16,175 nt of DNA from an uncultured Selenomonadaceae bacterium. Lineage in GTDB: Bacteria; Bacillota; Negativicutes; Selenomonadales; Selenomonadaceae. Each line of letters begins with the position of its first letter. Position 1 is the stretch's first letter. Below the pieces are notes generated by a model. The model was not told where the DNA came from, did no database searches, and saw only the letters and a list, made by a program, of their open reading frames with translations. A program made the translations under genes and the position numbers. The stretch covers positions 1 to 16,175 of the forward strand of contig CAJOKY010000019.1 in NCBI GenBank assembly GCA_905235425.1. The letters are read 5' to 3'. This document shows positions 6,986 to 14,461 of the stretch, piece after piece.

Positions 6986-6994
6986 TGCTAAAAT
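6986..6994 (+). promoter_or_regulatory. Candidate extended -10 promoter for the Hsp70-like cluster
   Basis: TGC (6986-6988) plus TAAAAT (6989-6994) form an extended -10 directly after the terminator and carry the GTGCTA core seen at 886-894 and 3969-3977. No good -35 is visible. The leader to the TTG start at 7079 is about 80 bases. Inferred from position and motif. Confidence 0.4.
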
Positions 6995-7078
6995 CAGCTA
7001 AATTTTTGCAGGTAAAAAAATTTTTTAAGCGAATTTTTTTTAAGTTTAATAACAAGCAAATTTTTGGGAGGTGCAACT

Positions 7079-7774
7079 TTGAACGATAAAGAATTTTCAG
7101 AGCGCGTCCTTGCCGTCATAAGAAACAATCTCTTCGACTTAAAAAAAATGTTCTTCAATATGGACGATTGCATTTCCAAAAAAGAATTGGATCAAACGCA
7201 AAGTCAACTTGACGAGGCAAACGGTTCCATTGAAAAATTGCAAAATGTTCGTTCGCAACTTGAAAAGGAAATTTCCAACAAAAATTTTGAAGTGATAGAT
7301 TTACTGCGTCAAAATTCGGATTTGTCGGGAGACCTTGAAAGGCAGTTTGACGAAGTGGAGCGGCGCGAAGAAAAATTAAAAGCGGCACGTGTTCAGATTG
7401 AAGAGCTTTTAGAATCATTGGAAGAAAAGAAACGTCTGCTAGCCGAAAAAACTGCGCGGCTGAATTATTTTGCAGAAAACTATTTGGAACTTGAAAAGGC
7501 GTATCAATCGTATAGAAATTTGCCGGATGAATTGCGATATTCTCTGCGCGACATTTTCGGTGACGGTGAAACGCCCACGCTTTTTATGGCAAGTCTTTTG
7601 CAGAAGGGGCATTTGGAAATGCTTTTTGAGTACATAACTGATTCGATTGAAATAGGTGCGCCGGATGAAGACGTTGAAAATTTGTTGAGGATTTTTGATT
7701 TTGCATTTAAAGCCGCCAACGGTTCACTCGGTGAAGGGCGAATTGTTGAAGTTCAAGCGGAGATTAGGGAGTAG
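7079..7774 (+). CDS. Coiled-coil protein 1 of the Hsp70-like cluster
   Basis: I do not recognise this 231-residue protein. TTG at 7079 is preferred because GGGAGGTG (7066-7073) sits just upstream; an in-frame TTG at 7064 would put that ribosome site inside the gene. There is no membrane segment or signal. After a short helical N-terminus, residues of about 35-150 are charged, heptad-rich coiled coil (QSQLDEANGSIEKLQNVRSQ, then repeated LEE/EKK patterns). The C-terminal third, from about YRNLPDELRYSLRDIFGDGE, looks like a compact helical domain. It is the first gene of the cluster. A coiled coil followed by a helical domain suits an Hsp70 partner such as a nucleotide-exchange or adaptor protein, but I see no GrpE signature. 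The stop TAG lies in the second unit of a heptamer array, so the last residues (EIRE) are encoded partly by repeat. Confidence 0.8.
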   Translation: MNDKEFSERVLAVIRNNLFDLKKMFFNMDDCISKKELDQTQSQLDEANGSIEKLQNVRSQLEKEISNKNFEVIDLLRQNSDLSGDLERQFDEVERREEKLKAARVQIEELLESLEEKKRLLAEKTARLNYFAENYLELEKAYQSYRNLPDELRYSLRDIFGDGETPTLFMASLLQKGHLEMLFEYITDSIEIGAPDEDVENLLRIFDFAFKAANGSLGEGRIVEVQAEIRE

Positions 7775-7809
7775 GGATCAGGGATTAGGGATCAGGGATT
7801 AGGGATCAG
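7762..7809 (+). repeat. Tandem heptamer array D1 (GATTAGG/GATCAGG)
   Basis: The units are GATTAGG, GAGTAGG, GATCAGG, GATTAGG, GATCAGG, GATTAGG and a final GATCAG. The array begins within the last codons of the coiled-coil gene, and its stop TAG (7772-7774) is part of the second unit. Confidence 0.85.
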
Positions 7810-7833
7810 TTTTCCTAAAACATAAAACTTAAA

Positions 7834-7882
7834 AGCTAACAGCTAACAGCTAACAGCTAACCGCTAATAGCTAACAACTAAC
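7834..7882 (+). repeat. Tandem heptamer array D2 (AGCTAAC x7)
   Basis: Seven units run in exact 7-bp phase: AGCTAAC four times, CGCTAAT, AGCTAAC, AACTAAC. The array ends exactly where the AGGAG ribosome site (7883-7887) of the next gene begins. The unit differs from array D1, only 24 bases upstream. Confidence 0.85.
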
Positions 7883-7899
7883 AGGAGACAGATAATTTT

Positions 7900-9477
7900 A
7901 TGGGAAAAGAAATTGGAATTGATTTTGGAACTACAAACACGGTTGTTTCATACGTGAATAAAAGCGGCAGGATTCGCGCCCTGCGCTATGATAAAAGCGA
8001 AATTATCCCGTCGGTAATTTATTTCCGCACGTCAGAAGAATATTTTATCGGCAGTACGGCGAAAAAACTTTTGGCGCAAAATCCTTCGGCAGGTGTAGAA
8101 AATTTTAAAACGTCGATAGGCGATTCACAGCGCCATGAAATTTCTGCAGAAAGCGGCGAAATAATTTCACTTCGTGCAAGGGACGCAGCTAAACTTTTTC
8201 TGAATAAAATTGTACAGGGCATTGAAAGCAAACTGGTAAAAGAATTTGGCGCGGCGGCAGGTTGCATCGACCGCGCAGTTATCACTGTACCGGCAAATTT
8301 CAGCTCGACAGAAAAAGGCGCGGTTAAAAATGCCGCCAATGACGCGGGGCTTGAAAATATTAAACTTGCCGCTGAACCTACTGCCGCTGCCGTTGCCTAT
8401 GAAAATTCGCGCGGCAATGATTCAGACGAAATTATTTTAGTCTACGATTTTGGCGGCGGTACTTTCGACGTTTCGGTTATACAGAAAAATCAAGGTGCTT
8501 TTGAAGAAATTACGACAGGCGGCGACAAACATTTAGGCGGCAATGTGCTTACTGAAAAGATTGCCGATAAAATTTTAGCCGCAGTAAATTCAAAGTTTGA
8601 TACAGATTTTCCAAAAACGGAAGATGACTTCGATGAGGAACTGCATAAAATTTCTGCCGCTGATTATCGTATGAATATGAGTGAAATTTGGCGTACCGCC
8701 GACCTTGTCAAAGAGGATTTATCAGAAGACGAAAACGCCGAAGAATTTTTTAATATCGCCCTGCCTGATGGGAAGTCTGAAACATTTGAATTTACCCTTA
8801 CACGTGCGGAGTTGGAAAAAATTATCGGCGAGGAAATTAACCGCACCGTTGAGATAACTTTAAATACGATTAAGGCGGCGAAGGATAAAGGCGTTGAAAA
8901 AATTGAACGTATTGTATTAGCCGGTGGAAGTTCAAATATTCCGCTTGTCAAGAAAACTTTGGAAGAGCGCCTTCAAAGTCAAGACATAGTTTTCAGTGAC
9001 GATGTATCGACATTAATTTCACGCGGCGCCACGATTCTTGCCGAACGTTACGCGGAAATGGATAAACTTACCAAAGCCGTGACTACTTTGCAAATGGGCA
9101 TAACTGCCGCTGAAGGTATGGAGTTTGAAAAATTTCAAATGCTGATTCCGGAAGATGCGCCGTTGCCTTGCACTATGAAAAGGACGTTTTATCTTTCGCG
9201 TGACAATCAGCGTCGGCTTGAGATTGACTACTATGAACGCGACGTGAAAAATTATCCTGCCGCAAAGTACGGCTACGACAAAGGCGTTGAGCAAATTGAT
9301 TCGCTGGTAATTGACAATTTGCCGCCGAATTTAAAAGCCGGTGAAGTCAAAGTCGATGTCACTTTTACCGCGCAGATTGACGGCAGTTTGGATATCAGCG
9401 TTGAATTGAAAAATTTGGACGACGAAAAAATTACGCAAGGCAACATTACTTTCATTAAGAAAAGTGACATTGAGTAG
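7900..9477 (+). CDS. Hsp70-like protein A (short, lidless)
   Basis: This 525-residue Hsp70-family ATPase keeps the nucleotide site intact. Phosphate-1 is IGIDFGTTNT (5-14), Lys70 sits at the position of the DnaK catalytic lysine, AEPTAAAVAYE covers 158-168, phosphate-2 is VYDFGGGTFDVSVI (181-194) and the adenosine loop is IVLAGGSSNIPLV (338-350). The ATPase half ends near 385. A beta-rich region (about 395-520) corresponds to the substrate-binding beta domain, but the canonical DVLLLDV-type linker is not recognisable. The protein stops where DnaK continues into its roughly 100-residue helical lid. ATG at 7900 follows AGGAG (7883-7887). It lies between the two coiled-coil genes. No dnaJ or grpE is adjacent, so this is not the housekeeping dnaK. 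It probably hydrolyses ATP; client unknown. Confidence 0.88.
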   Translation: MGKEIGIDFGTTNTVVSYVNKSGRIRALRYDKSEIIPSVIYFRTSEEYFIGSTAKKLLAQNPSAGVENFKTSIGDSQRHEISAESGEIISLRARDAAKLFLNKIVQGIESKLVKEFGAAAGCIDRAVITVPANFSSTEKGAVKNAANDAGLENIKLAAEPTAAAVAYENSRGNDSDEIILVYDFGGGTFDVSVIQKNQGAFEEITTGGDKHLGGNVLTEKIADKILAAVNSKFDTDFPKTEDDFDEELHKISAADYRMNMSEIWRTADLVKEDLSEDENAEEFFNIALPDGKSETFEFTLTRAELEKIIGEEINRTVEITLNTIKAAKDKGVEKIERIVLAGGSSNIPLVKKTLEERLQSQDIVFSDDVSTLISRGATILAERYAEMDKLTKAVTTLQMGITAAEGMEFEKFQMLIPEDAPLPCTMKRTFYLSRDNQRRLEIDYYERDVKNYPAAKYGYDKGVEQIDSLVIDNLPPNLKAGEVKVDVTFTAQIDGSLDISVELKNLDDEKITQGNITFIKKSDIE

Positions 9478-9489
9478 CCGGTAGCTTTT

Positions 9490-9559
9490 AACTACTAACT
9501 ACTAACTACTAACTACTAACTACTGACTACTCACTACTCACTATTTACCACTCACTAAT
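9490..9559 (+). repeat. Tandem heptamer array E (AACTACT x10, degenerate)
   Basis: Ten units run in perfect 7-bp phase: AACTACT five times, GACTACT, CACTACT, CACTATT, TACCACT, CACTAAT. The array fills most of the 97-base gap and abuts the GGAGG ribosome site (9560-9564) of the next gene. Divergence rises toward its 3' end. Confidence 0.9.
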
Positions 9560-9574
9560 GGAGGAAATTTTTAT

Positions 9575-11569
9575 ATGGAAATTACAAGTTTAATCGGTCT
9601 TCTCGGTCTTGTAGGACTTTTGGGATTTTTCGGCAGAGGTGAAATTTCTCAAAAAATCGAAGACCTTCAAAACCTTATCAAGCAAAATGACGAACAGGCA
9701 GAAAATCGCGTCAAAAACGTTGAAAAAATCGCCGCAGAAGCCAGCCGTAAAGCGCAGGGCTTAATGGATAAAGATCAGCATTTTGCAACGAAAATTGACA
9801 CTGAAAGTTTGTCTGAACGTTTGAAGGCGGTTGAAGAGGAACAGGACGGCAAAAGTATTTCCGAACTTGAAACAAAGATTAATACTTTGCAAAAACGCTC
9901 GGACAGCCTTTATAAAAGTGTACAGACGATTCAAAGTAAAAATTACGACGAAACTTTAACTACGCTGATAGCTGACGTAAAAAATATTGCAGATCATTTC
10001 AATTCAATGCTTGACGGCTTGAAAACTTTCGACGACAATTTACAAATTCTAGATACCGGCATAAAAAATCTTGACGCGAAATTTAATACTTTGAACGAAA
10101 AATTAAAGACGGTTGAAGGACAAATTCAAGGCGTCGAAGAGCAAGTTAAAAATGTAGAAAGTCAAGTACAGACCTTTGAAGATCGCGTGCAGACCTTTGA
10201 AGATCGTCCCGCACCTGCCGCAGATGATACGGCGTCTGAAGAGCGGCTTACTACGATTGAGGACGAGCACAAAGACTTCACGCAGAAATTAACAGATTGT
10301 AATAACGTCTTGCAAAAGCATCACGTGGCGCTTGTGCAGTGGAAGAGCAATTTTATCGCGATACAAAATTCTTTCAACGCCATTCAAGCTAAATTTGACG
10401 AAGATAAAAAGGCGTTAATGACACTTCAAACGCGCCTTGATGAACAGCAAAAGTTTTTGGACGATTACAAGACGCAGTTTGAAACGCAATCTCAAGATAT
10501 CGGCGAAGTTAAATCGGATATTGACGGCGTTAAATCTGCAGTGGATGACGTTAAATCCCAACTCGCACAGGTTCAAGATATCGGCGACGTTAAATCTACG
10601 GTTGACGATGTTAAAACTGAATTTGAAGATGTTAAGACTGCAGTTGACGACTTTAAATCTCAACTTGCTCAAGTTCAAGATATCGGCAATGTTAAAACTG
10701 ATATTGATGACGTTAAAACTAATATTGACGACGTTAAGACGCAACTTGAATCACAAGTTCAAAGTATCGGAGAATTTAAATCCCAGCTTGACGCGCAGGA
10801 AAAAATTCTTAGTGACGTCAAGACGCAATTTGAGACGCAGGGTAGCTTGATTGATTCGGTACAGAAAAGCATTGCCGACTTTGAAAAAATTTTGGACTCA
10901 ATGAAAGAGCCGACTTTCTTGACGATTGAAAATTTTGACCTTAAGCCTACCGGTAGAATTTTTTTCACGAACAAGCCCGACGAAGTTTTTCAAAATCTCA
11001 AAATCGCAAGCAACCTTTCAGGCATTACGTCATTTCTTGCCACGTCAAAATTTGCAAAGAAAGAAAATTTTATTCGTATTATTGAGAATTACCGCCAAAA
11101 TTTGAAAAAAGTTTCCGACAAAGTGCGCCGTAAAAAATTCAATGAAGATGCACTTTCTGAAGAAGTCACCGACGCATTTTTTAATACGCTGTCAAAATTT
11201 TTCCTTGCGACAATTCCAATTTCCATTTATCGCGGCGCACGTCAAGAGACTTTGGAGGCGGAAGATGAAAAACTGCGCGAAGAAGAATTTAAATTTTATG
11301 CCGAATTTCTGAAACGCGTTAATGACTACCTTGCCGCTTGTCACGTCTATACAGTGCCTATACTGCCGAAAAATCCTATGACTTCAAGCGACATTGATAG
11401 AATGAGTGTCACGCGTAAAGAAACGGCTAATGCTGACGAAGATAATTTGATTGACGAAGTGGAGCGCCTGCCGTACTACATGGACTATTTGACAGAAGGC
11501 GGCGAAACTGAAAACTTCTGCTCGGAAGGTAAAATGGTTGTGCTGAAATATGACGGTGAGGCGCAATGA
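9575..11569 (+). CDS. Membrane-anchored long coiled-coil protein 2 of the Hsp70-like cluster
   Basis: I do not recognise this 664-residue protein. ATG at 9575 follows GGAGG (9560-9564). A hydrophobic N-terminus (ITSLIGLLGLVGLLGFF, 3-19) before charged sequence suggests one membrane anchor with most of the protein in the cytoplasm. Residues of about 25-450 are nearly continuous coiled coil. Residues 308-396 hold three tandem blocks opening DIGEVKS, DIGDVKS and DIGNVKT, built from heptads of DDVKxxx type and ending SQLAQVQ-like, of about 27, 34 and 28 residues; the middle one has an extra heptad. A second duplication, VQTFEDR twice, is an almost exact 21-bp DNA repeat (10166-10207). From about residue 450 (FLTIENFDLKPTGRIFF) to the end is a separate, probably folded domain I cannot assign. 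The stop overlaps the next start (ATGA), so it is translationally coupled to Hsp70-like B, suggesting these two work as partners. Confidence 0.82.
   Translation: MEITSLIGLLGLVGLLGFFGRGEISQKIEDLQNLIKQNDEQAENRVKNVEKIAAEASRKAQGLMDKDQHFATKIDTESLSERLKAVEEEQDGKSISELETKINTLQKRSDSLYKSVQTIQSKNYDETLTTLIADVKNIADHFNSMLDGLKTFDDNLQILDTGIKNLDAKFNTLNEKLKTVEGQIQGVEEQVKNVESQVQTFEDRVQTFEDRPAPAADDTASEERLTTIEDEHKDFTQKLTDCNNVLQKHHVALVQWKSNFIAIQNSFNAIQAKFDEDKKALMTLQTRLDEQQKFLDDYKTQFETQSQDIGEVKSDIDGVKSAVDDVKSQLAQVQDIGDVKSTVDDVKTEFEDVKTAVDDFKSQLAQVQDIGNVKTDIDDVKTNIDDVKTQLESQVQSIGEFKSQLDAQEKILSDVKTQFETQGSLIDSVQKSIADFEKILDSMKEPTFLTIENFDLKPTGRIFFTNKPDEVFQNLKIASNLSGITSFLATSKFAKKENFIRIIENYRQNLKKVSDKVRRKKFNEDALSEEVTDAFFNTLSKFFLATIPISIYRGARQETLEAEDEKLREEEFKFYAEFLKRVNDYLAACHVYTVPILPKNPMTSSDIDRMSVTRKETANADEDNLIDEVERLPYYMDYLTEGGETENFCSEGKMVVLKYDGEAQ
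10496..10762 (+). repeat. In-gene heptad-block repeats of coiled-coil protein 2
   Basis: Three direct DNA repeats each open with a GATATCGGCnA-like motif followed by GTTAAA. Block lengths are about 81, 102 and 84 bases; the difference of the middle block is one 21-base (seven-residue) unit. Frame is kept, so expansion or contraction would lengthen or shorten the rod by whole heptads. Confidence 0.75.
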
Positions 11570-13104
11570 AAACTTACGTCGGCATAGACTTCGGCGCTTG
11601 TGATATTAAGGCGGCAAAAATTTCTCCTCAAATAAAACGTGTTCAAAATGTCAAACTCAATATGAGTATGGCGGGGAATGCCGCTTTGCCTGCAGTCATT
11701 TTTTACGACAAAATAAAAGATACCGTTGAAGTTAAGGTAGGCGACGGCGCAAAGTCAAACGTTGATATAGACAATAAAATTTCACGCATTATACCGAAGA
11801 TTGCCCGTAAGTCGTGGAGCCGTTACATACCGAATCTTAACCGCGAAATTTCAGCCGCCGATGCCTTAACTGATATGCTGACTAAAATTTGGAAACACAT
11901 TGCACGACAAGCCGCAAAAGATGAAAATTTTGACGTGACTGTTACCGTACCTGCCGCCTTTTCTGAGGCACAGAAAAAAATTATAAAGCAAGCCGCTATT
12001 AATGCCGATGTGCCGATTTCTTCAATTATCGCCGCACCTTTTGCAGAAATTTTTTCGTGCAACGAATTTTTTATAGGCGACACCGCGCAGATTGTTTTAA
12101 TTTTTGATTTTGGCGGTACGGCGCTTGACGTGAATTTATTCAAGATTGAACGCAATGCAAAAACTTTTGCCGTAACGGAACTTTCAGCCGCTACTTTGAA
12201 TTACGGCGGCACGAATATTGACTACGGCATTTTCCTTAACATTTTTCTTAAAAAGTATGCTGACACTATTAACAAAGTTTTTTCCGATGACAAAGCCGGT
12301 TATGAACTGATTATGCTGATTGAAAAGATGAAAGAAGAAATTTTTATTGACGAAGAGGACAGCTCAAGCGGCAGTCTGATTGACGACAAGGGAAATTTTT
12401 ATGAATTTGAATTGACGCGACAGGAAGTTTTCAGCGCGATTGAAATTGACGGCGTTAAATCAAAAATTACGGCAATGCTTGATGACGTACTTGACGACGC
12501 GGGGATTTCTCCTTCAGACGTAAATGCGTTAAAAGTTTTTGGCGGCACGGCGTCTATAGATTATTTTTTGGATGTTTTGGAAAATTATTTCGGCGAAGAT
12601 ATTTTCTGCGCAGAAGATTTTGACCGTGAAGGCATTACGGCAGGTGCGGCGATTGGTGCCGTGAAGTATCGTAAACTTACGAATGAAGAAAATCTGCGCG
12701 TCAAAGTGAAAAATATCGTACCATGCGGCATTTACATTCTGCGCGGCGATAAATTTTTTCGTTGCATAAAGCGAAATGAACTGCGCGGTTTCGTGACGCC
12801 GTACAAGCCGATTTTGATTGACGAGCTGAAAAAAAATAATTGGCACGTGTCTTTTTATCAGAGTTACTGCAATGAAGTTGAATTGCCTGCCGCAGGTGAT
12901 GACGCGGTTTTTCTAGGCGACATTAAGCTTGATTCACGTCTGTATACTTCGACGCAGGCAATACTTTTTAAAATGCACATAAACGCCGCCGGACAAATTT
13001 GCGTAAAATTTTTTGAAGACGGAAAAGTAAACGGCAGATCCAAAATTACTTTAGTCGAAGAAAAAATTTTGTATCCCGGCAGAGTTACGGGAATTAAGAA
13101 TTAA
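11566..13104 (+). CDS. Hsp70-like protein B (degenerate nucleotide-binding motifs)
   Basis: This 512-residue actin/Hsp70-fold protein is clearly divergent. Phosphate-1 is VGIDFGACDIKAA (5-17), where GTTNT has become GACDI. Phosphate-2 is FDFGGTALDVNLF (180-192), one glycine short of DFGGGTFDV. The adenosine loop is KVFGGTASI (323-331) instead of VLAGGSSRI. The conserved EPTAAA became APFAEI (157-162). VTVPAAFSEAQKKIIKQAA (126-144) still aligns with the family. ATP turnover may be weak or absent, and it could be a regulatory or structural paralogue. The region from about 375 has no recognisable substrate-binding motif and no lid. ATG at 11566 overlaps the stop of coiled-coil protein 2 by four bases. 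The C-terminal residues (GIKN) and the TAA stop fall in an AATTAAG array. No frameshift is seen. Confidence 0.85.
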   Translation: MKTYVGIDFGACDIKAAKISPQIKRVQNVKLNMSMAGNAALPAVIFYDKIKDTVEVKVGDGAKSNVDIDNKISRIIPKIARKSWSRYIPNLNREISAADALTDMLTKIWKHIARQAAKDENFDVTVTVPAAFSEAQKKIIKQAAINADVPISSIIAAPFAEIFSCNEFFIGDTAQIVLIFDFGGTALDVNLFKIERNAKTFAVTELSAATLNYGGTNIDYGIFLNIFLKKYADTINKVFSDDKAGYELIMLIEKMKEEIFIDEEDSSSGSLIDDKGNFYEFELTRQEVFSAIEIDGVKSKITAMLDDVLDDAGISPSDVNALKVFGGTASIDYFLDVLENYFGEDIFCAEDFDREGITAGAAIGAVKYRKLTNEENLRVKVKNIVPCGIYILRGDKFFRCIKRNELRGFVTPYKPILIDELKKNNWHVSFYQSYCNEVELPAAGDDAVFLGDIKLDSRLYTSTQAILFKMHINAAGQICVKFFEDGKVNGRSKITLVEEKILYPGRVTGIKN

Positions 13105-13126
13105 GAATTAAGAATTAAGAATTAAT
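13092..13126 (+). repeat. Tandem heptamer array F (AATTAAG x5)
   Basis: Four exact AATTAAG units and one AATTAAT run across the end of Hsp70-like B, whose TAA stop (13102-13104) is inside the second unit. The unit is the same as in array C, 6.7 kb upstream. Confidence 0.88.
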
Positions 13127-13171
13127 AGCTAAAAGATAACATTGATAAAGGCTATACCGGAGGGAATATTT

Positions 13172-14425
13172 ATGAATATAAATTTTGAGCCGTTTGAAGT
13201 AAATTTTTTACAGCCCGAGTATTTGGCAGATTTTAAATGCGACGGAAAAAAATGTGGAGCACGTTGCTGCAAGGGCTGGGGAATTAAAATTGACGAGGAT
13301 CCGCTTATAAAATATCAGCAAATCGAATCTGAAGAAAAAGAACTTACTTCACACATAAAGTTTTCGGTTGATTACGGACATCATTTTATAAAGGTTGATG
13401 AAAAAGGATGCTGTCCCTTTTTAAATGAAGATAATCTTTGCGCACTTCAAATCAAGTACGGTGAAGATTTTATGCCGGACACCTGCCAAATATACCCTAG
13501 AGTTATAAATAAAATTGAAGATGTCCCCGTATTTGAACGTGCATTAACTTTATCTTGTCCCGTTGCCGCAGATATAGTACTTCTTTCCGCGTTGCCTATT
13601 AAATTTAAAATGGAAAAAGAAATTGATATCGACATTTCAAATTTCCATGAAAATAAATATACGCCTCCCGAAGAGATTAACACCTACGCGCAACAAATTC
13701 GCATGACGGCGATTAAACTTTTGCAGGAGCGCAGTTTAACAATAGATCAGCGGCTGGCAGTTGTAGGCGTATTTCTTGATATCATTTCCGAGACGATTAA
13801 AGCTGAAAAATTTGACGAAGTTCCACAAATTTTGGAAATGTACGAATCCAAAGGTATGATCTACGAATCACTTCAAGCCGTTTGGAGAGACGCAAGCTTT
13901 GATTACAAAAAATTTATCAAGTTTATGTTAAGCGGAGTTATGGAAATTTTGTACGGCAAAGATGCTAAAGGGCATCCCTTAGGCGAAGGACTTTTTTTAG
14001 CGTTCAAGACACATTTAAAAATCGATTCCGACAACCTTGACGACAACGCGCTGGAAGAAGTTGCAAAAAAATTAGCCGAATTAGATCCGTTACATCAAAA
14101 ATTTACCGACCACTTCGCTATAATTTTTGAAAACTGGCTTGTAAACGAATTTTTCATTCATCGCTATCCTTGGAAATTTGAAACGTCCATTCCGAATAAT
14201 TTCGGCTTATTCGTCACCACTTACAAAATTGTAGAATTAATGTCTTTTGTAGACTCTTTGGCGAATAACGCGTTGAAACAAAAATCTCTTGTGGATATCA
14301 TGATTTATTTTTCACGGCACATAGATCACAATACAACTTATCTTCAAAAAATTTCCGATGAGATTGGTGAAGAAAGCAACATTCCACAATTAGTATCAAC
14401 TCTTCTCAAAACTAGAAATTTTTAA
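13172..14425 (+). CDS. fliB: FliB-type (flagellin) lysine-N-methylase
   Basis: This 417-residue protein has the cysteine signature of the FliB lysine-N-methylase family, related to YkgJ-like CxxCxxCC proteins. FKCDGKKCGARCCKGWGIKI (21-40) gives Cys23, 28, 32 and 33; GCCPFLNEDNLCALQ (79-93) gives Cys80, 81 and 90; MPDTCQIYPR (101-110) and LSCPVAAD (127-134) add Cys105 and Cys129. These cysteines probably bind an iron-sulfur cluster or another metal. Characterised FliB methylates lysines on flagellin. The rest is mainly helical, without a membrane segment. ATG at 13172 follows CCGGAGGG (13157-13164); an in-frame TTG at 13142 lacks such a site. Its place between two Hsp70-like genes, with no flagellar gene in the window, suggests that its substrate may not be flagellin here. 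Family firm, substrate unknown. Confidence 0.82.
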   Translation: MNINFEPFEVNFLQPEYLADFKCDGKKCGARCCKGWGIKIDEDPLIKYQQIESEEKELTSHIKFSVDYGHHFIKVDEKGCCPFLNEDNLCALQIKYGEDFMPDTCQIYPRVINKIEDVPVFERALTLSCPVAADIVLLSALPIKFKMEKEIDIDISNFHENKYTPPEEINTYAQQIRMTAIKLLQERSLTIDQRLAVVGVFLDIISETIKAEKFDEVPQILEMYESKGMIYESLQAVWRDASFDYKKFIKFMLSGVMEILYGKDAKGHPLGEGLFLAFKTHLKIDSDNLDDNALEEVAKKLAELDPLHQKFTDHFAIIFENWLVNEFFIHRYPWKFETSIPNNFGLFVTTYKIVELMSFVDSLANNALKQKSLVDIMIYFSRHIDHNTTYLQKISDEIGEESNIPQLVSTLLKTRNF

Positions 14426-14461
14426 ATTTTGACAGACAGTCTAACCGGAGGCAATATTTTA

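Noticed and set aside
7064..7078. Upstream TTG starts at 7064, 13142 and 14429 for three cluster genes
   Set aside because: In each case a strong GGAGG-type ribosome site lies between that codon and a better-placed downstream start (7079, 13172, 14462).
7900..9477. Hsp70-like A as housekeeping DnaK
   Set aside because: It is too short, lacks the lid and usual linker, and has no grpE, dnaJ or hrcA beside it.
10415..10744. Minus-strand open frame of 109 codons inside coiled-coil protein 2
   Set aside because: Its repetitive sequence is the shadow of the DDVK heptad repeats on the + strand.
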